From contig CAZPLU010000006.1 of the NCBI GenBank assembly GCA_964587625.1, positions 29,131-93,130 of the forward strand: a stretch of 64,000 bases of DNA, given 5' to 3'. The DNA comes from DAOPZJ01 sp964587625 (GTDB lineage Bacteria > Bacillota > Clostridia > Oscillospirales > JAKOTC01). The translations under genes were made by a program, and so were the position numbers. Every line of letters begins with the position of its first letter. The stretch's first letter is position 1. Below the pieces are notes generated by a model. It saw nothing but the letters and a program-made list of their open reading frames with translations, did not search any database and was not told the origin of the DNA. Of the stretch, positions 16,165-25,066 are shown piece by piece.

Positions 16165-18318
16165 ATGAACAACGATTTCATCGAAAAAATCAAAAACGCA
16201 TCAAACATTGATACCGCTACGCACAGTGGTTCGTATGAGTTGGTATCAGAAGGCGTGGCAAGGTTGTCAAAAATACCGATTGCCGATATTGATGTTAATG
16301 ACCTTGTAATGCTTTTCGAATTTGGAAACTTAGGGTTTGGCAAGATCGCCCGTGATAACAAAATCAAAGAAAGTAGTTTGCCTGACGAAGACAAGCAATA
16401 CATGCTTGCATTAAACGAGCGGATAAATGATGGGGAATACAGCAATTCCAACTATGAAAAACACCATAAATCCAACGGTAACTGCGGATTGTTTTCAAGA
16501 GCTAACCGCACTCTTCATCAATATGCCGACAAATCAACTGCTCAAAATTTTATTAGAATGTTAATCGAAATATCGAAATTAGAGGATACCGACGAGATAT
16601 ATCGGGTAGCAGAGGAAGGCTTGGCAAAAAACCTGAAAGGTATAAAAGCCGCAATTGCCTCGCAAATTTTGCACTTGCTCAAACCGAATGTGTTTCCTAT
16701 CTTGAACAAAGTTGGGCAAGGTTATAAAAATATAGTTGGACTACCTATTACGAAGGAAGACGACATACATCAATATATTCGCAACGCAAAAATCATTAAG
16801 AAATTCAGGGATAGTGAATTGCCTGGTTTGAATTTTAGAACAATTGACATTATGCTTTGTGAAAATACTCAAGATGATCTTGACGAATATTCCAAATTCA
16901 AAAAGCTGTTGGAATGGTTTGTGAACCAGCTTGATATCAACAACAAGGTGAAAGAAGGAAAGCGGATTTTTGGTGAAGGATATAAAGAAAAGCATTCGAT
17001 AAGACAATTTTACAAAAATTTTAATGATTACGATGATTTTATTTTGCAATGCACCCTCGCAAAGGGCTTTCAATCGGCAAATAGATCAAATTATATTAAT
17101 TATGAGTCGTTTAATGTTATCCCTGAGTTTAACAGACCCGAAAACTCCGTTAAAAGTTTATACCTTGGTATTCATCGAAACAAAGAGAAAAAGTGGGAGG
17201 AAAAATCAGATTTTTACGAAATTGCAGATTTAGGACTATTTGACGAAAAAGAACCAAATCAGCAGTTGGTCGAATTCTTCGATTTGTTTAAAAAAGAATT
17301 GAAAATATACAAAGCCGAAATAAAAACTAAATCTGAAGCGGAAGAACCAGAAAACGGCGTGGGGAGGGTGTCGGGCGGAAAAAACATTATATTTTACGGC
17401 GTTCCGGGTTGCGGAAAGAGCTTCGCTATAAAAAGCAAGGTTGCTGATGAAGTTGGCAATGCAGGTGATGTTGAAGAATGTTATGAAACTCTCGGCAAAA
17501 ACGGTCAAATCTGCCGTGTTGTATTTCATCCGGACTATACATATTCCGATTTCACCGGGCAAATTTTGCCCAAAACAAACGATGGTAAAGTGGAATACGA
17601 ATTCACACCCGGTCCATTCACGCTTATTTTAGAAAAAGCCATTAATAATCCGGACAAACACTATTTCTTGGTCATTGAAGAAATGAATCGCGGCAATGCG
17701 GCAGCTATATTCGGGGATTTATTTCAACTGCTCGATAGAAAAGATTGTGAGAGCGAATATCGAATTGACAGTGTCGAAATCGGAAAGCACATAGACGGTA
17801 TTCAAGATGATGACGATAGAATGCCCGACCAAATATTTATCCCCGAAAATCTGTGGATACTTGCCACTATGAACACATCCGATCAAAATGTGTTTACGCT
17901 TGATACGGCATTTCAACGCAGGTGGGATATGGAGTTAATACCCAATCAATTTTCAAAAGAGCACGATTTCATTATACAAGGCACAGATGTAACATGGAGA
18001 ACGTTTGCTGAAGGAATTAATAATCTCCTAAAAGAAGCCGGGGCAATGACAAGCGAAGACAAACGTCTCGGCGCGTGGTTCGTTAAAGCTGATGGGGACA
18101 ATGAGATTTCAAAAAAGCATTTCGCAAATAAAGTGCTGAAATACCTTTGGGATGATGCATTCAAATTCAACAGAGATGAGCTGTTCCGAACTGATGAGTA
18201 TTACACATTGGAAGATGTTATAGCGAGTTTTTGTGACAAGGGAAAGAGTTTCGATGAATTGTTTGATTCTCGTGTCTCCTTTGCGACGAGAAATGATCGG
18301 GAAGTAGCGGAGGATTAA
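16165..18318 (+). CDS. McrB-like AAA+ GTPase, LlaJI R1-type restriction subunit
   Basis: 717 residues. An unassigned N-terminal region of about 400 residues, probably for DNA recognition, is followed by an AAA+ motor: Walker A GVPGCGKSF at 412-420, VIEEMNRGNAAAIFGDLFQL near 503-522, and the McrB-type sensor MNTSDQNVFTLDTAFQRRW near 569-587. McrB relatives use GTP to move DNA and to drive a partner nuclease. The MNTSDQN form and the downstream partner fit the R1 subunit of LlaJI-type systems. I start it at the ATG at 16165 (MNNDFIEK), which has GGAGG eight bases upstream. Another ATG lies at 16150. The gene is AT-richer than the flanking core genome, suggesting transfer. Confidence 0.85.
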   Translation: MNNDFIEKIKNASNIDTATHSGSYELVSEGVARLSKIPIADIDVNDLVMLFEFGNLGFGKIARDNKIKESSLPDEDKQYMLALNERINDGEYSNSNYEKHHKSNGNCGLFSRANRTLHQYADKSTAQNFIRMLIEISKLEDTDEIYRVAEEGLAKNLKGIKAAIASQILHLLKPNVFPILNKVGQGYKNIVGLPITKEDDIHQYIRNAKIIKKFRDSELPGLNFRTIDIMLCENTQDDLDEYSKFKKLLEWFVNQLDINNKVKEGKRIFGEGYKEKHSIRQFYKNFNDYDDFILQCTLAKGFQSANRSNYINYESFNVIPEFNRPENSVKSLYLGIHRNKEKKWEEKSDFYEIADLGLFDEKEPNQQLVEFFDLFKKELKIYKAEIKTKSEAEEPENGVGRVSGGKNIIFYGVPGCGKSFAIKSKVADEVGNAGDVEECYETLGKNGQICRVVFHPDYTYSDFTGQILPKTNDGKVEYEFTPGPFTLILEKAINNPDKHYFLVIEEMNRGNAAAIFGDLFQLLDRKDCESEYRIDSVEIGKHIDGIQDDDDRMPDQIFIPENLWILATMNTSDQNVFTLDTAFQRRWDMELIPNQFSKEHDFIIQGTDVTWRTFAEGINNLLKEAGAMTSEDKRLGAWFVKADGDNEISKKHFANKVLKYLWDDAFKFNRDELFRTDEYYTLEDVIASFCDKGKSFDELFDSRVSFATRNDREVAED

Positions 18319-18319
18319 A

Positions 18320-19636
18320 ATGCCTGAGATTATGGTCAAGCCGCGCAATCATACGGGCGGCAGCAACGATGATTTTGTAGGAATGCGTTTTGTTTCAGAC
18401 AGCAAAAAACCGTTTGTAGAGGCGATTTTTCCTCTTGGTTATCATTACAAAACCGTCGGCGCAAACAGCAAGTCCGAAAATTTTAAATCTAAAGAAAATC
18501 AAGATGCCTTAAAAAAGGAACTGTACTCATTACTTGGAATCATTAAAAAGTATAGCCGAAATGATGATGGTGCCTTAGAAGGAACATCCTCACAAACAGA
18601 TGAATTTCCGTTTGATGCCTATATAACCATCATTAAAGCTTTCATGCAATATGGCTATTACATAGAAAGCGATATTCGGTATAAAAATGCTATGATGGGT
18701 AAGATAAACTGGAAGCGCACGATAAATCGAATCAAGCCCCAAATCCAAGATGATAGCTCTATATACACAGAATTTATTGTGCGGCACAATGAAAAGAAAA
18801 CCGATGGGCTGATTACTTTGATACACGAGTGGTGTGTAGATGAAGCGTTTTCTAAATTGGGTTGGCTCTTTACGCCTTTCAATCCGCACAAACCTCGCTT
18901 TTCCATCAGCGATGATAAAAAGGAACGAGCGTATTTTATCCGGGTTATCCAAGAATCTCTGAGAGCGACATTCAATGATAGATACAAGCTTTTGTTTAAC
19001 GCTATGATACAAATGCTGAAAAGCACGCACGCGACGAAAAAGAATGCATTTTTTTATGGAACTACGCATTTTCATACTGTGTGGGAAAACTTGATTGACT
19101 GGTCGTTCGGAATCGGCAATAAGAAAAAACGGAATTACCTTCCACCTGCTGAATGGCATTTTATAGAAAGCATCGGGCAAAACAAGCGAAACAAATTGTT
19201 ACCTGATACGATTATGCTTGACGGTTACGATGTTTTTGTGTTGGATGCGAAGTATTATTCATTTATTGAAAATTACAATGTCCCGTCGGCGGCAGATATT
19301 AATAAACAAATCGCATACGGTAAATACGCATATGAGGATAAGGCGACAAAAAACGATCCAAACGCAACAGTATACAACGCTTTCATTATTCCGTATGACT
19401 TTGAACGTAATCCTCATAACTTGCCGATACAAGATGACGCCAACTATTTTTATATAGGTTGCGCGGCATTGACAGACGAGGACGGAAACCCTAAAGGAAA
19501 AGAAACATATGATAGGATACTTGGAATTTTATTGGACACAAAATGGTTGATGCAAAACGCAAACAAAGTTGAAACTGTTGAATTGGTTGAATTTATAAGA
19601 GACATTAAAGCGATAACAAAACAATATAGCGAATAA
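18320..19636 (+). CDS. LlaJI-family restriction endonuclease subunit (R2/McrC-like)
   Basis: 438 residues, starting one base after the McrB-like stop, with GCGGAGGA upstream, so the pair is one operon. The middle resembles the LlaJI endonuclease family (YGYYIESDIRYKN, then GKINWKRTI near residue 130). A PD-(D/E)XK-like site is visible as MLDGYDVFVLDAKYYSF near residues 298-315, with Asp and DAK spaced as in such nucleases. Known LlaJI loci carry two methyltransferases; none lies here, so the pair may act like type IV McrBC against modified DNA, or may have lost its methylases. Low GC also suggests horizontal origin. Confidence 0.8.
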   Translation: MPEIMVKPRNHTGGSNDDFVGMRFVSDSKKPFVEAIFPLGYHYKTVGANSKSENFKSKENQDALKKELYSLLGIIKKYSRNDDGALEGTSSQTDEFPFDAYITIIKAFMQYGYYIESDIRYKNAMMGKINWKRTINRIKPQIQDDSSIYTEFIVRHNEKKTDGLITLIHEWCVDEAFSKLGWLFTPFNPHKPRFSISDDKKERAYFIRVIQESLRATFNDRYKLLFNAMIQMLKSTHATKKNAFFYGTTHFHTVWENLIDWSFGIGNKKKRNYLPPAEWHFIESIGQNKRNKLLPDTIMLDGYDVFVLDAKYYSFIENYNVPSAADINKQIAYGKYAYEDKATKNDPNATVYNAFIIPYDFERNPHNLPIQDDANYFYIGCAALTDEDGNPKGKETYDRILGILLDTKWLMQNANKVETVELVEFIRDIKAITKQYSE

Positions 19637-19813
19637 AGATCCTTTGGTACATCGGAGTAAAGGGCAATTGAATTTTACAAAAATAAAACGCGAAGCATAT
19701 CCCCTTTTCGCCGCATATGCGGTGTTATAATTTTCGTAAACGCTTATAAATTGACGGGGGCAAAATAAAGACGGCGCTGTCCGCTCCGTCAAATGAAGCC
19801 GAAAGTGGGGACG

Positions 19814-20956
19814 ATGATGATTGAAATAAGAGGAATCAATAGTACCGCAAAGATATTTACAGACACGATCGAACCCTCCGCCGAGGGGCAGATCAAAGCC
19901 CTGTGCGATCAGATTTATACGCAGGGCAGCAAAATCCGCATTATGCCCGACGTTCACGCCGGAAAGGGTTGCACAATCGGCACGACAATGACCATCAAGG
20001 ACAGCGTTGTCCCGAATATGGTGGGTGTTGACATCGGATGCGGCATGGAAACAGTCAAACTGAAAGAAAAACGGTTGAATCTGCCGGCGCTTGACAGCTT
20101 TATCCGCCGGAATATCCCTTCCGGTCACGCCGTAAGAGAGCGTCCGCATAAAAGCCACGGGCAGATTGATGTGGGGGAACTTCGCTGCGCCGGTAAACTT
20201 AAAAACACCGAGCGCATTGAATGCAGCCTCGGAACACTCGGCGGCGGCAACCATTTTATTGAGGTTGACAAGGATGAAGACGGCGGATTTTATCTTGTCA
20301 TTCACTCCGGCAGCAGAAACGTGGGACTTCAGGTGGCGAGTTTTTATCAGGATATCGCTTATCAATCCGCCGGAGGACGGGCGCAAAAGGAAATCCCATA
20401 CGAGCTTGCCAACTTGTCGGGCGCCGATATGGAGGACTATCTGCACGATATGACGATCATGCAAAACTTCGCCGCGCTAAACCGTCAGATTATAAAAGAA
20501 GTCATATTGGACGGCTTAAAGCTAAAGGACGACGGCTCCTTTGCCACCGTTCATAATTACATCGACACGGAGGGCATGATCCTCAGAAAAGGCGCGGTAT
20601 CGGCGAGGAAAGACGAGACCTTGCTGATTCCCATCAATATGCGCGACGGCAGCTTGATCTGTACCGGGCTTGGTAATGCGGACTGGAACTGCTCCGCCCC
20701 CCACGGCGCAGGCCGCCTGATGAGCCGGACGGAAGCCGAAAATTCATTCACGCTCTCAGCTTATAAAAAGGCAATGGAAGGTATCTTTACAACCTCGGTG
20801 AATCATGAAACGCTGGACGAATGCCCGATGGCATATAAGCCGATGGAGGATATTATCTCGAAAATTACCGAGACGGCAACCGTCGATAAAATTATTCGTC
20901 CGATTTACAACTTTAAAGCAAGTGAGCATTTTGTGCGGGGAAAAGGCAAAAAATGA
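19814..20956 (+). CDS. rtcB: RtcB-family RNA ligase
   Basis: Joins RNA 2',3'-cyclic phosphate or 3'-phosphate ends to 5'-OH ends using GTP and Mn2+, for tRNA splicing or repair. The 380-residue protein shows PDVHAGKGCTIGTTM, the metal cysteine in VGVDIGCGME, GTLGGGNHFIE, HSGSRNVG, and HGAGRLMSR, which carries the histidine that becomes guanylylated. The ATG at 19814 follows GTGGGG. The frame also opens at 19793, without a ribosome site. The gene follows the restriction pair after 177 bases. It is shorter than E. coli RtcB (408), as expected for this subgroup. Confidence 0.93.
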   Translation: MMIEIRGINSTAKIFTDTIEPSAEGQIKALCDQIYTQGSKIRIMPDVHAGKGCTIGTTMTIKDSVVPNMVGVDIGCGMETVKLKEKRLNLPALDSFIRRNIPSGHAVRERPHKSHGQIDVGELRCAGKLKNTERIECSLGTLGGGNHFIEVDKDEDGGFYLVIHSGSRNVGLQVASFYQDIAYQSAGGRAQKEIPYELANLSGADMEDYLHDMTIMQNFAALNRQIIKEVILDGLKLKDDGSFATVHNYIDTEGMILRKGAVSARKDETLLIPINMRDGSLICTGLGNADWNCSAPHGAGRLMSRTEAENSFTLSAYKKAMEGIFTTSVNHETLDECPMAYKPMEDIISKITETATVDKIIRPIYNFKASEHFVRGKGKK

Positions 20957-21159
20957 AAAAGGAAAAGTCGCCGCTCTTAAAATTGACAAAAGAAACGCCG
21001 GAGGCCCGTAAAAAGCGGGTTTCCTCGGGCGTGAAATTTCGTGCGGCTGTTATAGAGGACAAACGGCGCAAACTGTGGGATAAATCCGCGGCGGCACTTG
21101 AAAAGTCCGCCGATATTACTCCGGTTCAAAAAGATGAAGATATTCGCCGAAAAGATTAG
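20953..21159 (+). CDS. Small basic protein translationally coupled to RtcB
   Basis: 68 residues overlapping the rtcB stop as ATGA, so probably translated by the same ribosomes. It is rich in Lys, Arg and Glu (ETPEARKKRVSSGVKFRAAV, then EDKRRKLWDKSAAALEKS) and looks helical and possibly nucleic-acid-binding. No family is recognised. The tight coupling suggests an RtcB accessory factor; that is inference. Confidence 0.6.
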   Translation: MKKEKSPLLKLTKETPEARKKRVSSGVKFRAAVIEDKRRKLWDKSAAALEKSADITPVQKDEDIRRKD

Positions 21160-21228
21160 TCCAAAGCCGCGTAAGCTTTTATCGAAATAAAAAACATCCC
21201 TCCGCCGCCGAGGCAGCCGTATTCACGT

Positions 21229-21248
21229 CAAACGGAGACCTCCGTTTG
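21229..21248 (+). terminator. Weak hairpin after the rtcB operon
   Basis: CAAACGGAG and CTCCGTTTG form nine base pairs around a two-base loop, followed by only a weak T-rich stretch. It could end the rtcB transcript. It lies between rtcB and the hydrogenase operon. Confidence 0.4.
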
Positions 21249-21383
21249 CGCCTTTGATTTGTTGCGTTTTTATGATCATTTTATAAATAAGAAATCCTAA
21301 ATGTGTCCGTATTGTTACGGTATTTTCTGTTATTCCGATATTATTGGTGATTTATGTGATATTTTAGAATACGATCGTAATAT

Positions 21384-21405
21384 TATAGTAACATTTAATT
21401 GTTAC
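21384..21405 (+). promoter_or_regulatory. Candidate operator/promoter of the hydrogenase operon
   Basis: A TATAGT box (21384-21389) overlaps the palindrome GTAACA-N6-TGTTAC (21388-21405), about 40 bases before the first hydrogenase gene. TTGTTACG also occurs once more upstream (near 21315). The half-sites recall Rex-type redox operators (TTGTTA with TAACAA), but the orientation is not the canonical one, so regulator identity is open. The -35 region is weak, which would fit activation. Confidence 0.4.
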
Positions 21406-21441
21406 GATTAAATCGGTTTATTGGAATAGGAGGTCTGCGTA

Positions 21442-21957
21442 ATGAGTGTAAAAGCATCCAAAAGCGACTGCTGTCGATGCTTACAGCAAAAATACGGCGA
21501 AATCGCAAATGTCATAGACCTTTACAAGAATAAGGAGGGATGCCTTATTCAAATTTTGCATCTCGCGCAGGAAATCAACGGGTGTCTGCCGCTGGATCTG
21601 CAGGAATTTATCGCAACTTCGTTAGACAAACCCCTCTCGGAGGTCTCGGGCGTTGTGACGTTCTACTCCTTTTTCTCGACAAAACCCCGAGGTGAACATA
21701 CCATCCGAGTATGCTTGGGAACCGCCTGCTATGTCAGAGGCGGCAAAAAAATCGTGGAGCGTCTGAAGACCCTGCTCGATGTCGATATCGGTCAAACGAC
21801 GGAGGACGGCAGATTCACATTGGAGATCGCCCGCTGTATCGGCGCCTGCGGCCTCGCGCCCGCCATGATGATCGATGATGTCGTCTATAAACAAGTCAAC
21901 GTCAATAAACTCGACGGCATCCTTGCCCAATACCAACCGGGAGGTGAACAAAAATGA
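21442..21957 (+). CDS. NuoE/HydC-like thioredoxin-fold [2Fe-2S] subunit
   Basis: 171 residues. An N-terminal helical part (LIQILHLAQEINGCLP) is followed by a thioredoxin-like [2Fe-2S] domain with cysteines in CLGTACYV and ARCIGACGLAPAMM. In complex I and in HydABC hydrogenases this subunit relays electrons to or from the flavin subunit. AGGAGG lies nine bases upstream of the ATG. The next gene overlaps its stop by four bases, so all three subunits should be made together. Another cysteine-rich pair sits at the N terminus (DCCRCLQQ), an uncommon extra whose role is unclear. Confidence 0.92.
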   Translation: MSVKASKSDCCRCLQQKYGEIANVIDLYKNKEGCLIQILHLAQEINGCLPLDLQEFIATSLDKPLSEVSGVVTFYSFFSTKPRGEHTIRVCLGTACYVRGGKKIVERLKTLLDVDIGQTTEDGRFTLEIARCIGACGLAPAMMIDDVVYKQVNVNKLDGILAQYQPGGEQK

Positions 21958-24900
21958 CCCGAGGTTTCATCAACGGCATCGCAGACCTCGAAAAATGCAA
22001 AACAGATTACGTTGAATTTACGGCAAAACACAGCCATCAGGTTTTGATCTGCAGCGGAGCCGGCTGCGTGTCGTCGAACTGCGGCGCCGTAAAAACCGCC
22101 GTGACCGAAGAAGTCGCCAAGCTCGGCTTGCAAAAACAGGTATTGGTTCGTGAAACCGGGTGTATGGGCACCTGCGCCGTCGGCCCGGTCATGCTCATAT
22201 TGCCCGAGCGGATTTTTTATACGGAACTCACGCCCGATACCGCGCGCAATATCATCAAAAGCCATATCGTTCACGGAAAAATCCTGAGCGGACACACCTT
22301 TTTCGACAACACCCTGAAAAAGCACATTCCGAAAATCGACGACATCGGATTTTTCAGGGAACAGGTGAAAATCGCACTCCGGAACTGCGGCATCATCGAA
22401 TACGCAAACGCGGATGCCTACATAGCGCGCGGCGGTTATTTTTCCGCGATGAAGGTCATCGGCGAAAAGGATCGAAAAAAAATCATCGACGAAGTGAAAA
22501 AATCCGGACTCAGAGGCCGCGGGGGCGCGGGTTTTCCGGCGGGGGTCAAATGGGAGGCCGGTTACAATGCGCCGGGCGACGAAAAGTATATCATCTGCAA
22601 CGCCGACGAGGGCGACCCGGGCGCTTTTATGGACAGGAGCATTTTGGAAGGCGATCCCCACAGCGTGATCGAGGGTATGATCATCGGCGGGTATGCGATC
22701 GGCGCCAATATGGGCTATGTCTATGTCCGGGCTGAATATCCCATCGCGGTGGAACGGCTGGAAAACGCGCTCAAAGAAGCGCGCAGCCGCGGAATCTTAG
22801 GGGAAAAATGCCTTGGGAGCGATTTCAAATTCGACATTGAAATCCGCATCGGCGCGGGCGCGTTTGTATGCGGCGAGGAGACCGCTCTGTTGTCTTCGGT
22901 AGAGGGGAAAAGAGGGGAACCCCGGCAAAAACCGCCGTTCCCGTTCCAGGAAGGTCTGTTCCGAAAACCGACCATCATCAACAATGTCGAGACCCTCGCC
23001 AATATTCCGGCGATCATCCAAAACGGCGGGGAGTGGTATACCCAATACGGCACGCCGAAAAGCAAAGGCACAAAGGTCTTCGCGCTGGCCGGTGACATCA
23101 CGAACACGGGCATCATCGAAGTGCCCGTCGGCAAACCCCTCGGCGATATCCTGTTCAACATCGGCGGGGGAATGCTCCACAGCAAAAAATTCAAAGCGGC
23201 TCAGATCGGCGGGCCGTCGGGCGGCTGCATCACGCAGGCAAACCTGAATACCCCCACCGATTACGAATCGATTTCAAATCTCGGCGCGATCATGGGCTCG
23301 GGCGGTCTGATCGTGATGAACGAGGATACCTGCATGGTCGATACCGCCAGGTTTTTCATGGATTTTATCCGCGACGAGTCCTGCGGAAAATGCACCGCTT
23401 GCCGTGTCGGGACCAAGAGAATGCTCGAAATATTAGAGCGCGTCACAAAAGGCGAGGGCCGGGAGGGCGACATCGAGCTCTTGGTGGAGCTGGGTGAGGC
23501 CGTCAAAGACACCGCGATGTGCAACCTCGGGCAAACCGCTCCGAACCCCGTTTTGAGTACGATCAAAAACTTCCGCGAAGAATATGAGGAGCACATCAAA
23601 AAGGGCTATTGCAGGGCCGGCGTCTGTTCCGACCTGTTCCTCTCGCCGTGCGAAAACACCTGCCCCGCAAACATCAATATCCCGGGTTACCTCTCCCTTG
23701 TCGCGTCCGGACGATTCATCGACGCCTACAATCTCATCCGCCGCGAAAACCCGTTCCCGGCTGTTTGCGGCAGGATCTGCACACACCCGTGCGAGAGCAA
23801 ATGCCGGCGCGGCACAGTCGACGAGGCGGTTGCCATCTGTGATTTAAAGCGCTATGTCGCCGATTTTGCGTACAAGAACGAGAAATCAGCCGCCAACGAC
23901 ATCGTGATCCCCAAAAACGGAAAAAAGATCGCGATTGTCGGCGCGGGCGCCTCGGGTCTCACCTGCGGATACTACCTCGTGCGCCTGGGCTATGACGTCG
24001 ATGTCTATGAGCAGCAGCCGATCGCCGGAGGCATTCTCGCATACGGCATTCCCGAATACCGGCTGCCCAAACAAGTGCTCGCCCACGAGATCGATTTGAT
24101 CGTGCAGGCCGGCGTAAAAATCTATCTGAACACGGAAATCGGCAAGAATGTCTCCTTCCGCGAGCTTCAGCACAGGTATGACGCCGTCTATGTCGCGACC
24201 GGCACGCAAATCCCCCAAAAAGCCGACATCCCGGGCGAAAACCTCACGGGCGTAATCCACGGAATCAATTTTTTGAAAGACGTCAACCTGTGCAAGCCGC
24301 TGGCCATCGGCGATACCGTGGCGGTCATCGGCGGCGGCAACACCGCGATTGACGCGGCTCGGACGGCGCTGCGGCTCGGCGCGCAAAAGGTCATGATCCT
24401 CTACAGGCGAACCGTCGACGCCATGCCCGCCTCCCAAACCGAGATTGACGAGGCCTTGGAAGAAGGCGTCGAGCTCATCGAAATGGTCACACCGGTGAAA
24501 TTCATCGGGGGCAAGAACGGCGCCGTGACGAAAGTGGAATGCGTCAAAATGAAATCCGGTGAATTCGACAGCCGCGGCAGGAGAAAATCCGTGCCGGTCG
24601 AGGGTTCCAATTTCTCCATCGACGTCGACACGGTCATCCCGGCGATCAGCCAATATTCCGATCTCCCCTTTATCAAGAAAACCGAGATCAGCACGACCAA
24701 ATGGGGCAGTTTTGTCATCGATACCGAGACAATGATGACCACGATGGACGGCGTGTTTGCCGGGGGAGACGTCGCAAGAGGCCCCGATACGGTGATACAG
24801 GCCATCGCGGACGGCAAAAAAGCGGCCCAATCCATCGACCGATTCCTCGGCGGCGACGGCGTGCTCAACAAGGGACTTCCGATCGAATTCGACAGCGCCG

Positions 24901-25061
24901 GCGATCAGGATGAAGTCAGCGAGCTGGAGCGGTTCCCGATCCGGACATTGGCGCTGGAAAAACGCAGGGGCTCCTTCGAGGAGGTCAACCTCGGATATCA
25001 CAAACTGAGGGCGATAGCGGAGGCGATGCGCTGTCTGCACTGTGAAAGAAGACAGGGGTGA
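21954..25061 (+). CDS. NuoF/HydB-like flavin subunit fused to a GltD-like FAD/NAD(P)H module
   Basis: 1035 residues combining two normally separate electron-transfer modules. Residues about 25-120 are a thioredoxin-like [2Fe-2S] domain (CSGAGCVSSNCG). Residues about 150-540 are the NuoF core, with GRGGAGFPAGVKW at 187, NADEGDPGAFMDRS and the 4Fe-4S site SCGKCTACRVG at 475. From about 551 a cysteine-rich helical domain (CENTCPANINIPGY, then CGRICTHPCESKCRRG) leads to a glutamate-synthase small-subunit-like oxidoreductase: FAD loop IVGAGASGLTCGYY at 657, NAD(P)H loop VIGGGNTAIDAARTALRLG at 788, and GGDVARGPDTVIQAI. A CLHC pair ends the protein. The fusion implies flavins at two nucleotide sites, fitting an NAD/NADP-linked or electron-bifurcating hydrogenase; the mechanism is inference. 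Confidence 0.9.
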   Translation: MTRGFINGIADLEKCKTDYVEFTAKHSHQVLICSGAGCVSSNCGAVKTAVTEEVAKLGLQKQVLVRETGCMGTCAVGPVMLILPERIFYTELTPDTARNIIKSHIVHGKILSGHTFFDNTLKKHIPKIDDIGFFREQVKIALRNCGIIEYANADAYIARGGYFSAMKVIGEKDRKKIIDEVKKSGLRGRGGAGFPAGVKWEAGYNAPGDEKYIICNADEGDPGAFMDRSILEGDPHSVIEGMIIGGYAIGANMGYVYVRAEYPIAVERLENALKEARSRGILGEKCLGSDFKFDIEIRIGAGAFVCGEETALLSSVEGKRGEPRQKPPFPFQEGLFRKPTIINNVETLANIPAIIQNGGEWYTQYGTPKSKGTKVFALAGDITNTGIIEVPVGKPLGDILFNIGGGMLHSKKFKAAQIGGPSGGCITQANLNTPTDYESISNLGAIMGSGGLIVMNEDTCMVDTARFFMDFIRDESCGKCTACRVGTKRMLEILERVTKGEGREGDIELLVELGEAVKDTAMCNLGQTAPNPVLSTIKNFREEYEEHIKKGYCRAGVCSDLFLSPCENTCPANINIPGYLSLVASGRFIDAYNLIRRENPFPAVCGRICTHPCESKCRRGTVDEAVAICDLKRYVADFAYKNEKSAANDIVIPKNGKKIAIVGAGASGLTCGYYLVRLGYDVDVYEQQPIAGGILAYGIPEYRLPKQVLAHEIDLIVQAGVKIYLNTEIGKNVSFRELQHRYDAVYVATGTQIPQKADIPGENLTGVIHGINFLKDVNLCKPLAIGDTVAVIGGGNTAIDAARTALRLGAQKVMILYRRTVDAMPASQTEIDEALEEGVELIEMVTPVKFIGGKNGAVTKVECVKMKSGEFDSRGRRKSVPVEGSNFSIDVDTVIPAISQYSDLPFIKKTEISTTKWGSFVIDTETMMTTMDGVFAGGDVARGPDTVIQAIADGKKAAQSIDRFLGGDGVLNKGLPIEFDSAGDQDEVSELERFPIRTLALEKRRGSFEEVNLGYHKLRAIAEAMRCLHCERRQG

Positions 25062-25066
25062 ATGAT

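Noticed and set aside
13835..21159. Methyltransferase partner of the LlaJI-like pair
   Set aside because: I looked for DPPY/NPPY and PC motif genes on both strands across the island and found none.
23886..25040. 384-residue open frame on the minus strand
   Set aside because: It lies exactly antisense to the well-supported hydrogenase subunit; high GC third positions produce such shadow frames. The same applies to 28901-30103, 50302-51471, 40257-41294 and 21885-22661.
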